A stretch of 64,000 nt of DNA from Hypericum androsaemum (Eukaryota > Streptophyta > Magnoliopsida > Malpighiales > Hypericaceae). A model generated the notes under the pieces. That model was not told the DNA's origin. It did no database searches and saw only the letters and a program-made list of their open reading frames with translations. Both the position numbers and the translations under genes were made by a program. Position 1 is the stretch's first letter. Every line of letters begins with the position of its first letter. Positions 49,249 to 59,966 of the stretch are shown piece after piece. Location: positions 496,001 to 560,000 of the forward strand of contig OZ023193.1 in the NCBI GenBank assembly GCA_963995505.1, given 5' to 3'.

Positions 49249-49976
49249 TGTTGGACTTTGGGCCCAATAGGCAATTATTATTGTGCCTAATTGGGCCCGG
49301 GCCCATTAGGCCCAAAAAGTTGGGTTGGATGGGCCGGTCAACCCGAGTTGACCGGACCGTGGACACGCAAGCGCCACGTCAGCATGACGTGGCGCTGACG
49401 TCATACGTGGAATGTCACGCGGCAGCCACGTGGCAAAGCTATGGGTAGTTTCGCCGCGTGGCATGCCACGGGGCTGACATGTGGCCGAGTGGCGCCACGT
49501 GGCGTGCCACGTGGCAGACATGTGGCCTGGAATGCCACGTGGCATGTCGCGTGGCGTGCGCGTGGCACGTGGCAGCCACGTGGCAAAGCTATGAGTAGCT
49601 TTGCCTCGTGGCGGGCATGTGGTCGGAAGTGCCACGTGGCATGCCGCGTGGCGCGTCTTGACTGGCCGGACTTTCCTATAAAAAGAGGAATCCGGCTGGA
49701 CTAAAATGTAACTTTTCCCACAACCACTCAATAAGAAAGGAAAATTCCGGATCAGTTCCAGAATTTTAATCAGATTTTCGATAAAAGGAAATCTCGTGAA
49801 AATCGATTACGGATTCGTTCAAACGTGATCGTAATTCGACCAGTGCGAAGAAGTTGTGGACCCGAGCCTGTGGACCTCTTACTTCAATAAGTAAGTGATT
49901 TATTATTAACGAATTAGTTTGTTAATTAAACGGGTTTAACACGTAATTACTCGTTAATTACGCATCAAAACCGTCA
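49249..49976 (+). repeat. 5' LTR of the Copia element (728 bp)
   Basis: TG...CA ends. Contains many copies of the palindrome GCCACGTGGC and variants at 49360-49650, then CTATAAAAAGAGG at 49677-49689 as a likely TATA box. It includes a segment of about 115 bases near its start (rich in GGGCCC and GACCGG) that the 3' LTR lacks. Confidence 0.95.
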
Positions 49977-49978
49977 AT

Positions 49979-49990
49979 TGGTATCAGAGC
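49979..49990 (+). other. Primer-binding site (initiator tRNA-Met type)
   Basis: TGGTATCAGAGC begins two bases after the 5' LTR, the standard plant retrotransposon primer site complementary to the 3' end of initiator methionine tRNA. Confidence 0.95.
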
Positions 49991-51106
49991 ATGGTTGAAA
50001 CCATATTTTGATGATAATATGATGTTTTAATTCAAGTAATTATGTGATTTATTGAGTTAAAAATCATATTAATTGAGATTTTATGGAAAATCATAATCTG
50101 TTGGGCTTTAATTTTGCCTAACCACGCGGGCAAATTCGCGCACGCGCGAAACCTTAAGGTATCAATCTGAAATTTGACCGATTACGTGGCACCTGCGTGT
50201 CATGGACCTCGGTGCAATTTTTGGAAGACTTGGGGATTAATTGGAAGTTTTCCCAAAAATCCCCAAATCGAATCAAACCCTAATCGGGCGATTTGGGCGT
50301 TTTCGCCCGAAATCGAAATCCGTCGATTTCGTTGGAAATCCGACGATTTCGACGCCGTAGATCGACGATAGTCGATTCTCCGGCTTTTCCCCGACGTCCC
50401 GATACCACGTTTGTGGATCGACGTAGCCGGATTCGCGAGATCGAGGACGACGACGGCGGAGAGACGCGGAACGGAGAAGACGATCGCGGCGGCGAACGGC
50501 TGGACGACGGCCCGCGAGGCCGCTACGGCCGTGATCGCGAGGCCGAGATGAGTCGATTGCGACCGGTCGCGGCTCGTGGTTCGCCGCCGTTACGCGTCGG
50601 TCGTGGAGAGGTGCGGCGGCCAATTTTTCGTCGCGCAGTCGGGGAGAGAGAAAATTCGAGGGGAAAATATGCGAGGGGCAAAATCGTAATTTCATAATTT
50701 TTCCCGAAAATATTTATACCCGGGTCAAGAAAATCAAAAAATCGGACGGATTGGCCTGGTTTCTTGGTTCGACCCAACCCGATTTACGGTTAAGTCAAAA
50801 TTGGACTTTAAAATGTGGTTTTTTCTCTTTTAATTGGATAAAATCAGTTTTTATTCAATTAAAATCTAATAAATTGATAAAAATTTTGAGAAATTTTTGT
50901 CAATTAAGTTTATTAAAATTATGATGATATTTTACTAAACTTAAAAATATTTTGGAACGAGTTCCGAGATATGTAAAAGTTAAGCTAAAATCACATAAAT
51001 TGATCCATAGGATGATCATCAAAAGATTGGAAAATGAGTTTTTCAATCCTATTTTGGGAAAATATGAGTATTAACCCGAAATTGAATTGCAATTGTTGCA
51101 AGATTT

Positions 51107-51689
51107 GATGGCTACTGGAGACCGGTATCTGAACTTCTGTGCAACAGAACTTCGACAGAAGATTCTGAAGCGCCGTTTACCGCTGCATGTGCCTAAGAAT
51201 GACATGTATGTCATTGTTGAGCACATTGAGGCTGTTCACCGGGAGATGCAAGAGTGCATCTGGGCCGGAGGTTACGATCATGGAGAGGACTGGTCCTCTA
51301 TGTTTCGAGACCTCCTGGTCACGATGAAAATTCGAGAAGATATGAGTGTCTTCTCGGCACCCGAGTTCAATACCCATAGAGATGCTCTCTATGGTCTGGT
51401 CCATTATCTTGAGGATAAGGGTCTTCGCAGAGAAATGATACCTTCTCCTGTTCTGGAGCTGCGAAGCGGTTTGATTTTGAACCGCTACCTCGCTAAGGAT
51501 TACTATTATAGTTTTCCTCCGCTCCTGGTCATCTGGATCATGGATTCAATTCCAGTTCCGGAAAGTACCCTGGAACTTCTCATCGGATCGTCCTCGTACC
51601 CGGCCCCCACCGGATCGCCCTCAGACCCGGATCCAGATATGTATCTGGATTCTCCTACCGGATCACCTGGACATCCGATCTCTGTGTGA
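51107..51689 (+). CDS. Extra ORF upstream of gag in the Copia element
   Basis: The frame starts at ATG 51107 (open slightly further upstream) and gives about 193 residues: MATGDRYLNFCATELRQKIL, then a region with many acidic and aromatic residues, and a C-terminus rich in Pro/Ser/Asp (TGSPSDPDPDMYLDSPTGSP). I recognise no domain. It lies in a 2.1-kb leader between the primer-binding site and gag, where most plant Copia elements have only short noncoding sequence. It could be captured host sequence, a regulatory ORF, or chance; the length and protein-like composition argue against chance. Confidence 0.55.
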
Positions 51690-52059
51690 TTATATGTTTA
51701 ACTGTCCCCATGTACATATGTTATTTTTGGGGGACTTTTGTACAATAGGTTGAGACCTTATCTGAGTTTTTTGTACATGTGTGTATAAACTCAGAATGTA
51801 CAAATGCATGTGTCAAACATGTAATTAAATAAAGATGTTTGTTTAATTGCTTCCACTTGAATTTACTATCGATGAACTTTAAACGGTTGAAGTTTAAGAT
51901 TAATACTTGAATGGTGAGGGGAAGCATGCCCGCGACCTACTTCGATTTTGAGATTAATCAAGAACTCCATATCGTTAAAAGTTATGAGTGATTAGTAAAT
52001 TGAATCATATTGCCAAATCAAATTTCTAATATGTTCTCATATTAAAAATCCCTATAGAG

Positions 52060-53442
52060 ATGTCAGTCGCTTCTAGATCCATCATTGCTGAGCTAAACCG
52101 TGAGTTAAAACTCAACGGTGAAAATTATGACAATCGGAGCATGAAAATCCAATATGTGCTTGAGGAACAAGAGGTTCTGGAGCACATACATGTCATAATG
52201 GATGAGCCTGAAGAAGGCACAACTGCTCAACATAAGCGAGATAAGGAAGCTTATGTTATTTGGAAGAGGAAAAACACTACTGCTCGATTGATCTTGTTGA
52301 GTTCCATGATGGATGATATCACCAGACAATTTTGCGTGCATGACAACGCGAAAGAGTTATGGGATTCTCTCAAACTGAAATTCGGAAAGCTTTCAGTGTC
52401 GAAGCTGCGTGCTTTGACCATAAGGTTTGATACCTTTAAAAAGCGTCCGGAGGTTTCCATGAGGAAACATTTGAGAGTAATGTCCAATATGATCAGTGAA
52501 CTGGTAGAGGCTAGTCACATACTCAGCAACGAGCAGCAGATTCAAGCTGTCATCCGTTCTCTACCACCAAGTTGGGAACAGATGAAGATGAATCTTACCC
52601 ATTCCGATCATCTGGTAACATTTGATGATGTTGCCAGACACCTTGAGCTGGAGGAAGATCGCCTCCTAGCTATGAAATCCCACCCTGAAGCCCATTCGAT
52701 TTGTTCGACTGGGAGTGGTGGAAAAAAGAAAAAAGGTAAAGGGAAGGGTAAGTGTAAACAAACTCCAAAGGCTGAAAACCATGGAACCAAGTTGGATGGC
52801 TCCAAGGCTAAAAAGAACAAGCGGTTTAACATTTCAAAAGTGAAATATTTTAACTGTCAACAGAAGGGACATTTTGCAAAAGATTGCAAAATGCCCAAGC
52901 AGGTACATCTAAACTCAAGTGTGAGTAAATTGTATGTATCCTCTTGTACCCTTCTAACTGAATCACATTCTGTGTGGGTGATTGATTCAGGAGCGACAAA
53001 CCATGTAGCTAGAGACCGTGGTTCGTTCGTTGAGTACAGGCGGTTGCCGGCTGGAGCAAAAACTATTTTTGTCGGTAACAACTCGTGCGTGGATGTGAAA
53101 GGCCTGGGCACTTGTAGATTACACCTTCGTGGTGGTCGTGCCCTTCTTTTACATGACGTGTTGTTTGCTCCAGACATACGAAGGAACCTGATCTCAGTTT
53201 CGGCCTTAATGTCTTTAGGTTTCCGGTTGTCATTTGAGAACGACACCATTAGATTGTTTTTGGATGATGCCTATTTTGGCCTTGGATATATATCGGAAGG
53301 TTTTTTGATTCTGGATATTGATCCTTCTGAAAGTTTTTCCTTTGTCACTAGTTCAAATTCATCAGAGGATGATATTAAACTATGGCATTCTAGACTTGGC
53401 CATATCGGTCAGGATCGTTTAAACCGTCTAGCTAAGGCATGA
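52060..53442 (+). CDS. Copia gag, protease and start of GAG-pre-integrase (5' part of polyprotein)
   Basis: 460 codons from ATG 52060. The gag region (UBN2/retrotran-gag type, with LWDSLKLKFGKLSVSKLRAL) is followed by a Lys-rich stretch and a CCHC-like zinc knuckle (about residues 265-282). In the knuckle the first cysteine position is tyrosine (YFNCQQKGHFAKDC). The aspartic protease motif is DSGAT (VWVIDSGATNHV). The frame ends at TGA 53440-53442 just after LWHSRLGHIGQDRL in the pre-integrase region, while the same frame continues downstream. This is a disabled copy of the polyprotein. Confidence 0.93.
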   Translation: MSVASRSIIAELNRELKLNGENYDNRSMKIQYVLEEQEVLEHIHVIMDEPEEGTTAQHKRDKEAYVIWKRKNTTARLILLSSMMDDITRQFCVHDNAKELWDSLKLKFGKLSVSKLRALTIRFDTFKKRPEVSMRKHLRVMSNMISELVEASHILSNEQQIQAVIRSLPPSWEQMKMNLTHSDHLVTFDDVARHLELEEDRLLAMKSHPEAHSICSTGSGGKKKKGKGKGKCKQTPKAENHGTKLDGSKAKKNKRFNISKVKYFNCQQKGHFAKDCKMPKQVHLNSSVSKLYVSSCTLLTESHSVWVIDSGATNHVARDRGSFVEYRRLPAGAKTIFVGNNSCVDVKGLGTCRLHLRGGRALLLHDVLFAPDIRRNLISVSALMSLGFRLSFENDTIRLFLDDAYFGLGYISEGFLILDIDPSESFSFVTSSNSSEDDIKLWHSRLGHIGQDRLNRLAKA

Positions 53443-53445
53443 CTG

Positions 53446-56202
53446 TTGGGCAATATAGAGGAATCTATATTACCTAGTTGCGTATCCTGTCTAGAAGGGA
53501 AAAGTACTAGAAAATCTTTCAGTACTGGGGCTAGAGCCAAATTTCCACTACAATTAGTCCATTCTGACATATGTGGTCCAATGAACGTGAGGGCAAGGCA
53601 TGGAGCATATTACTTCATCACCTTTATTGACGACTATACTAGATATGGTCTGATATACCTGATTTCTCACAAGTCTGAAGCCTTAAACTGCTTCATGACA
53701 TACATGAGTTTTGTTGAGAATCAGAAGGATAGAAAGATAAAGGCCTTACGAACTGATCGTGGCCGTGAATATCTTTCTGATGAGTTCAAAGCTCTATGCA
53801 TTGAAAAAGGAATTGAACATCAGTTGTCCATTCCTTATACACCACAGCAAAATGGAGTTGCTGAAAGAAGGAATAGAATCCTTCTTGATATGGTTAGATC
53901 AATGATGGCAGAGGCAAATTTACCTATATCATTCTATGGAGATGCGCTCCTGACTGCCGCATACGTTCTAAACCGTGTTCCCTCTAAGTCTGTTACAGCC
54001 ACTCCTTACGAAATATGGACAAATCGGAAGCCCGATTTATCCTATTTTAAGCCATGGGGGTGTGCGTCCTATGTCCATTCTACCTCAAGTGCTTTCGGTA
54101 AATTAGGACCGAGAGGTAGAAAAAGTATCTTTATAAGATACCCAGAGGTATCTAAAGGGTACGTGTTCGTGGGTGAACTGGACAATGGACATGTAACAGA
54201 ATTTGAATCACGTGATGTCACTTTTTTGGAGAATGAATTTCCAAAGTTGGGAGAGGTTAGTAGTGACCTTACCCTTTATGAGACAAATGACCCAGATTCA
54301 TCTGGATCACTTCTTCCGAGTGGGAGAATTGAGGAGGAAGATAGAGATTTTTCAACTCAAAATGATCCGGAAGGTCGTGATCTGAGTCCTGAAAGGGAGG
54401 TAATTCCTTATTCCAGTGGAAGTACGGTATTTCTACCCAGTGAGAGTGCGATTCCTAGATATGATGAATATATGAGAGATGTTTATCAAAACCGGGAATA
54501 TCGTAGGTCTAGCAGAACTAGCATACCACGCCGACGATTTGACATCGAAGATGAGGCTAATGCGTTCTTGGTATCACTAAAGAAATTTGGTTGTCCAAGT
54601 GAAATTCTTCTGACCATCCTGCAGGATGAAGATGAACCTAAAAATGTATCTGGAGCATTGTCATCTCCAAAACGTGATGAATGGATGACTGCAATGGATG
54701 AAGAAATGTCTTCTATGATCAAAAACCAGGTTTGGGATCTGGTTGACCTACCTAAGGGGCGTAGGGCAATTGGGAATAAGTGGATTCTCAAAATCAAGCG
54801 CAATGCAGATGGCAGTATCGAAAGATACAAAGCGCGTTTGGTTACCCAAGGATTTAAACAACAGGCTGGAATAGACTATGAGGAGACTTTTGCACCTGTT
54901 GTTAGATTTACGTCAATTAGGGTCATTTTAGCTATGGTTACTAACATGAATCTAGAATTACATCAAATGGATGTAAAGACTGCTTTTCTCCACGGAGAAT
55001 TGGATGAAGAAATCTATATGATTCAGCCTGAGGGCTACATTCAAAAGGGTTGCGAACACAAAGTTTGCAAATTGAATAGATCAATTTATGGCCTTAAGCA
55101 GTCGTCTAGACAGTGGTATATTCGCTTTCATAATACGATCATGCAGCATGATTTTATCATGATAGATGAAGATCACTGTGTGTATGTTAAGCGATCAGGA
55201 AAGAAGTTTGTTATCATCACCTTGTATGTTGATGACATACTTTTAGCTGAAAATGACATGGGATTTCTTGTCAAAATCAAAGATTGGTTATCTTCCAACT
55301 TTGAAATGAAAGACATGGGTGAAGTAGATTACATACTCGGAGTTAAGATTTCGAGGAATCGTTCGAAAAGAATAGTGTCTCTTTCACAAGAGACATATAT
55401 TCGCAAAGTAGTAGAATGTTTCAATTGTGATCACAGTAACCCAAAGTATGTCCCATTGGTTAAAGGTCATAATTTGTGTAAGGACATGTGCCCAAAAATA
55501 GCTAAACAACGTAGGGACATGGAGAAGATTCCTTATGCCAATGCAGTTGGATGCCTGATGTACGCAATGTTGTGTACTAGACCTGACATTTGCTATGCTG
55601 TTGGGATAGCAAGCAGATATCAGTCTGATCCAGGCAGTGCTCACTGGAAGGCTGTCAAAGAGATTTTGAAATATTTGAATACTACTGCAGAATACTCCTT
55701 GTGCTATCAAGGCCGTGACCTGATAATGAGTGGCTATACTGATGCTGATTGGGGAGGTGATGTGGATAAGAAAAAGTCTATATCTGGATTTATTTTCTTG
55801 TTGAACGGGGGTGCTGTCTCATGGAGCAGTAAGAAGCAAACATGTGTATCCCTGTCAACAATGGAAGCAGAATATGTAGTTTCAGCTCATGTTGCACAAG
55901 AAGCGGTATGGTTGAAGAGATTCTTAAGCCATCTCTCCCTGATCAACTCGACGGAGCCAGTGAGTCTATTCTGCGACAACCAGGCAGCTATAGCATATGC
56001 TAAGGATCCTAGATTCCATAGCAGGGCTAAGCATATAGATATTAAATTTCACTTTGTGAGAAATTTAATAAAATATAAAGAACTGTGTATGAAACACATA
56101 TCTACACGAGATATGGCCGCAGATCCAATGACTAAAGCATTACCTCGAGAAGTGTTCGAGAAACATGTTAAGTCACTGGGTTTACGACGGTTTCATTTGT
56201 AA
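53446..56202 (+). CDS. Copia integrase, reverse transcriptase and RNase H (3' part of polyprotein)
   Basis: Same frame as gag, separated from it by the TGA; no in-frame ATG initiates it nearby, so it is the remainder of a broken polyprotein. Integrase acidic residues lie in HSDICGP, LRTDRGREY and GVAERRNR. Reverse transcriptase includes WILKIKRNADGSIERYKARL, DVKTAFLHGELDEEIYM and the catalytic LYVDDILL. RNase H includes GYTDADWGG, STMEAEY and FCDNQAAI. The stop at 56200-56202 follows LGLRRFHL. Domains appear full length, so the reverse transcriptase could have been active recently. Confidence 0.95.
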   Translation: MGNIEESILPSCVSCLEGKSTRKSFSTGARAKFPLQLVHSDICGPMNVRARHGAYYFITFIDDYTRYGLIYLISHKSEALNCFMTYMSFVENQKDRKIKALRTDRGREYLSDEFKALCIEKGIEHQLSIPYTPQQNGVAERRNRILLDMVRSMMAEANLPISFYGDALLTAAYVLNRVPSKSVTATPYEIWTNRKPDLSYFKPWGCASYVHSTSSAFGKLGPRGRKSIFIRYPEVSKGYVFVGELDNGHVTEFESRDVTFLENEFPKLGEVSSDLTLYETNDPDSSGSLLPSGRIEEEDRDFSTQNDPEGRDLSPEREVIPYSSGSTVFLPSESAIPRYDEYMRDVYQNREYRRSSRTSIPRRRFDIEDEANAFLVSLKKFGCPSEILLTILQDEDEPKNVSGALSSPKRDEWMTAMDEEMSSMIKNQVWDLVDLPKGRRAIGNKWILKIKRNADGSIERYKARLVTQGFKQQAGIDYEETFAPVVRFTSIRVILAMVTNMNLELHQMDVKTAFLHGELDEEIYMIQPEGYIQKGCEHKVCKLNRSIYGLKQSSRQWYIRFHNTIMQHDFIMIDEDHCVYVKRSGKKFVIITLYVDDILLAENDMGFLVKIKDWLSSNFEMKDMGEVDYILGVKISRNRSKRIVSLSQETYIRKVVECFNCDHSNPKYVPLVKGHNLCKDMCPKIAKQRRDMEKIPYANAVGCLMYAMLCTRPDICYAVGIASRYQSDPGSAHWKAVKEILKYLNTTAEYSLCYQGRDLIMSGYTDADWGGDVDKKKSISGFIFLLNGGAVSWSSKKQTCVSLSTMEAEYVVSAHVAQEAVWLKRFLSHLSLINSTEPVSLFCDNQAAIAYAKDPRFHSRAKHIDIKFHFVRNLIKYKELCMKHISTRDMAADPMTKALPREVFEKHVKSLGLRRFHL

Positions 56203-57135
56203 TCCAATTAGTTGGAATAAAGGAATTTTTATTTGGCAATATGAGTTAAATGTGAAACATGTCGAACAGAGAAGTAGCCCACTCACACGGGTGTTTACCT
56301 CAGTGGGAGTCAAGAAGTTGATTCCTAGATGAGATGAGGCAGTTATTGGACATTCATAAGTGCATGTCCTATGGCAGAATACCGTCTTGCTTAAGAGCAA
56401 GTTTCCTTATGGGATGCAGGAATAAGTTGCTGCATTTGGATTTTCTACAATCCATATGATAAGATATAAGTGGAACTTATCATACTGTCTGTCCTATTAG
56501 CCTAGAGTTAAGCTAAGGCTGATACTCTAGTATGGTGTTAAATGACATGTGTTCCTTGAAAAAGGAATATACACCGTAACACGTGATCAGTATCATGTGT
56601 GCTACTCGACCACTGGATGGGATGAAAATGTTGAGTGATTTCACAATCCCTGGTGTGAGACCAATTTTCGAGAATTGTGATTCCCGAAACCTACCCTTAA
56701 GATCCTAAACGTATTCTGGAAGTATGATCCAGTGCTGCTAGCTTGGAAAGTTCATGAAAAGGTTATGGCATAGCGATTCGACCTGGCAGGGCTGACCAGA
56801 AAAGCAGGCTGTATCATTATGAAAGGAATATAGTTAAGGGAGAAGGAACTCTGTTCATCACATTCTGAGTTTCGTGGTTCAGGTGCACCAATTGTATTGA
56901 AAAGTACAATAGTGAACCCGAATATAATTGTTTGAAATCACTGATGTGAACAATGGAATGTGACATGAGTCCTGGGATAATAGCATACATTATACAAGAA
57001 GGTTGTCGAGATGCTACTATTCAAGTAGCCTGAGTGTCTGTGCTCTTGAATTTGGCTTAACATACTCGACGTGTGCTGGTCGCACGAAATCCTTTAAAGA
57101 AATCTGATAACTGTTGATCAAGGTCAATAATAATT

Positions 57136-57145
57136 GAGTGGGAGA
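57136..57145 (+). other. Polypurine tract
   Basis: GAGTGGGAGA directly precedes the TG of the 3' LTR, the usual site for priming plus-strand synthesis. Confidence 0.9.
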
Positions 57146-57730
57146 TGTTGGACTTTGGGCCCAATAGGCAATTATTATTGTGCGTCACACGTGACGCTGA
57201 CGTCATACGTGGAATGCCACGTGGCAGCCACGTGGCAAAGCTATGGGTAGCTTCGCTGTGTGGCATGCCACGTGGGTGACATGTGGCCGAATGGCACCAC
57301 GTGTCGCCATGTGGCAGACATGTGGCAAAGCTATGAGTAGCTTTGCCTCGTGGCAGGCATGTGGTCGGAAGTGCCACGTGGCATACCACGTGGCATGCTG
57401 CGTGGCGCGTCTTGACTGGCCGGACTTTCCTATAAAAGGAGGAATCCGGCTGGACTAAAATGTAACTTTTTCCACAACCACTCAATAAGAAAGGAAAATT
57501 CTGGATCAGTTCCAGAATTTTAATCAGATTTTCGATAAAAGGAAATCTCGTGAAAATTGATTACGGATCCGTTCAAACGTGATCGTAATTCGACCAGTGC
57601 GAAGAAGTTGTGGACCCGAGCCTGTGGACCTCTTACTTCAACAATTAAGTGATTTATTATTAACGAATTAGTTTATTAATTAAACTAGTTTAACACGTAA
57701 TTACTCGTTAATTACGCATCAAAACCGTCA
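57146..57730 (+). repeat. 3' LTR of the Copia element (585 bp)
   Basis: Same ends as the 5' LTR, but shorter by about 143 bases: it lacks a block after ATTATTATTGTGC and has fewer CACGTG-containing units. The remainder is close to identical to the 5' LTR, with scattered substitutions. Confidence 0.95.
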
Positions 57731-58935
57731 GTTCCCTTCCAAGCTTCCTCTTGAGAAGTAATCATAAACAGATACCAGACTACTATCTCCAATGCAAACA
57801 CCTAGAAGAAATGTTATGTGCTTGTGTTTTACCGAGCAAATAATTTCAACTTCCAGAGCAAAATCCTTCCTGGCTTCCTCGGATGCTTTCTGGATCCTCA
57901 CAGCCACTGGCTTCCCCTCAAGAGTTCCTCTGTATAGGCGATTAGTCCCGCCTTTCCCGATCAAGTTATCTGTCATCAGAGTTCAGGTTGACACAAAGAC
58001 CAAGCCTGAGAAGAGGAAACAAACGGAGACCAATCTGTGTGTGGCTCGTATTCGGTACATGCTTACAAACCTGAGTTGAAGCCTGATGTTGCTACTTCCA
58101 GCTCTTTGTAGCTGAACCATTTGCAATTTGATGCATTTAGAATTTTGTCAATATGACTTTTCTCTCTTTCTGTGGCACTTTCTTTACTTGAGCCTTGAGG
58201 TTTTTTCAGTGAGGAACGATCCGGCAAGTTCATTGCCCACTGCACCACAGAAAGTTTGTTCCCTTGCTGGCCGACGAGCTTGTTCTTCACAGAAGCGGCC
58301 AACCAGGCCTCTGATCAAGTATATCTCCAGAAAAGAGGGAGATCGATCTTCGTACGTGTGTGGATGGCCTCGGAGTTGAATCCGTCAAGTCTCCATTCTC
58401 CTGGTCTCGTATCAGTATCTCATAGCTTGAAACCTCAGAATTGGCCTCAGAATCACCAAGTTCAGATTGAATGTCACTTGGGAAAGACCTCTCGTCGTCA
58501 CCAAGACTCGGTTTTCGTTCACCTTTGCAGCCTGCAACATCAGATGCAGAGCTGATCTTAGTACCTTATCTGATGAGAACCAAACAAAGAGTACTTAACA
58601 CTAACAAAACAGGTGCCAGACCTGGTGGTTGATTGTTGTTGCACCTGCTATACACAATCTTCCCATTGTGGATGCCCAAAATTTCGATGGCCGAAGCCAA
58701 ACGCTTGGCGCAGTATCGAGCCGTGGATGCCCATCCCCTGAAAAAAAAAACACCTGTTTAGGCCAATCAGAATATAAGAGCTAAGGTAACAACAGAAATT
58801 TCAGCTTGGTTTCTCCATTAGGCATCACCTTAGACCACCTTGGCTGTCTAGCCCAACTACTACAGCTGCAGCAGCAGAGTTCTCGGCCTCTTTAACTAGA
58901 GTTCTCCTAACCGACACTCCGGCGCAGATCCTACC

Positions 58936-59160
58936 TGTTGGAGAGAATCCCACATCGGAAGTTGCATGTGGGTTGGGCCTGTTTATAAGGGTGGATGATC
59001 CACCTACTCACTACCTTAAGGTTTTGGGTAGGATATGAAAATTCCTATACTACCTTCAAGTTCTACCTGAAAACCATACCATAAAAAGGAAATCACATTT
59101 GCTCTTGGAACTTGCAAAGAAAAGAGAGAATTAATTGGAGTGAACTTGTTCTTCTGTTAA
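58936..59160. mobile_element. Short LTR-like fragment in a kinase-pseudogene intron
   Basis: TGTTGGAGAGAATCCCACAT, followed by CGGAAG and a TGTGGGTTGGGCC block, is a start seen in many short plant LTR or TRIM elements. It begins immediately next to the acceptor of the exon at 58930. The other end was not defined. Confidence 0.4.
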
Positions 59161-59245
59161 CATGTACATACCTTCTTCACAGTGCATAGGCCATTGTACA
59201 CTTCCAAATAGCTATCCAACAAAGGCTTCGCCTCTAATCCATGGC

Positions 59246-59966
59246 CTGCACATTCCGATTACAACACCTCTCAGAACCAAACACAAAATTGAACATGATC
59301 CTTAACAACAGTACTTGGTAGGAAAGCTTCGCCACCCTTGGTGGTCCTTCTCATGATGTTATTGGTTAGTGCATTGTCTATCTATCCATCACCTTTTATG
59401 TTCGTCTCCTTTTGCCCTTTTGGTTTTGCTTTGAGGTTGTTATGGAACCCGCACGTTCTAGCGGGAAACCCCTGACCTGACACCTTGCTTATTTCAAGCT
59501 GGGCCTTACATGCAACTTTCACCTCGTCCACCTCCGATGGAAAAGATTTGGTGGTCCGAACACAATTTGGTCCAAAACATGCCACAGCATCCGGATCAAT
59601 GTTAAATGAGTCGATTAATTTAAAATTTTTAGTTAAATTAACACAATTTATATTGTACGATAAAACATTTGTGTATCGAACCACTGAAATTTCAACAAAT
59701 TTTTAGATTTTGTACGTATTGTATTCCATGATGACCCACTTTATCTCTTCTAAAATTTATTAAATTTCACTGGTTTCAAGTATTTGTTTTTTTTAGAAAA
59801 TGGAGGGCTGTGTCTCCTATATAAATCTAAACAAAGTTATATTATAACCGGCAAAAATCTTCTCTTGCAAAATTGCAACAGTGAATTTCAGTAAAATGCT
59901 ATCACGAGAAAACGGAGCATGACCACCCTCTGTTTCAAATATATTGGAATCGCTATAAAATTAGTA
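59246..59966. other. Intergenic region
   Basis: The missing first exon of the kinase would be expected here, but I do not find it. A 100-codon minus-strand frame (59382-59684) has no recognised motif. Confidence 0.4.

Larger units (their letters stand above)
49249..57730 (+). mobile_element. Copia-type LTR retrotransposon, 8.48 kb
   Basis: LTRs at 49249-49976 and 57146-57730 both begin TGTTGGACTTTGGG and end AAAACCGTCA. The element is flanked by identical GTTCC (49244-49248 and 57731-57735). A primer-binding site and polypurine tract adjoin the LTRs. Domain order protease, integrase, reverse transcriptase, RNase H identifies Ty1/Copia. The polyprotein is interrupted by one in-frame stop. The internal region also carries an extra 200-codon frame between the 5' LTR and gag, and about 940 noncoding bases after RNase H. 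It is inserted antisense to the kinase gene, inside an exon. Confidence 0.97.
48302..59245 (-). pseudogene. Receptor-like cytoplasmic kinase with N-terminal USP-like domain, disrupted by Copia
   Basis: Minus-strand exons recognised: 59245-59172, 58930-58829, 58737-58622, 58531-58071, 57969 to 57731 continuing at 49243-49237, 49152-48989, 48900-48719 and 48623-48302. The N-terminal parts (AKPLLDSYLEVYNGLC, STARYCAKRLASAIEILGIH) fit the nucleotide-hydrolase-like domain of the AT2G16750/AT4G35030 kinase family. The kinase part shows IGKGGTNRLYRG, HRDIKSSNILLS, SDFGLA and [16 protein letters not shown]. Damage is extensive: the first exon is not found; a stop and frameshift occur near 58285; the invariant lysine of VAVK is Arg; an 8.5-kb retroelement interrupts an exon; the APE region is deleted with a frameshift; and the C-terminal part has further shifts before the conserved ending RWSSRSSSFD. 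It is almost certainly non-functional. Confidence 0.9.

Noticed and set aside
50273..50697. Two overlapping 130-140-codon frames, one per strand, in the Copia leader
   Set aside because: GC-rich, Arg-rich composition with both strands open suggests base-composition bias; no motif is visible.
58936..59015. Solo LTR of 75 bp flanked by CTACC
   Set aside because: TG...CA ends with CTACC on both sides occur, but CTACC recurs several times nearby, so the boundary is not trustworthy; only a general LTR-like fragment is reported.
59382..59684. Candidate first exon of the kinase pseudogene
   Set aside because: The frame does not resemble the expected nucleotide-hydrolase start and has no matching donor phase.
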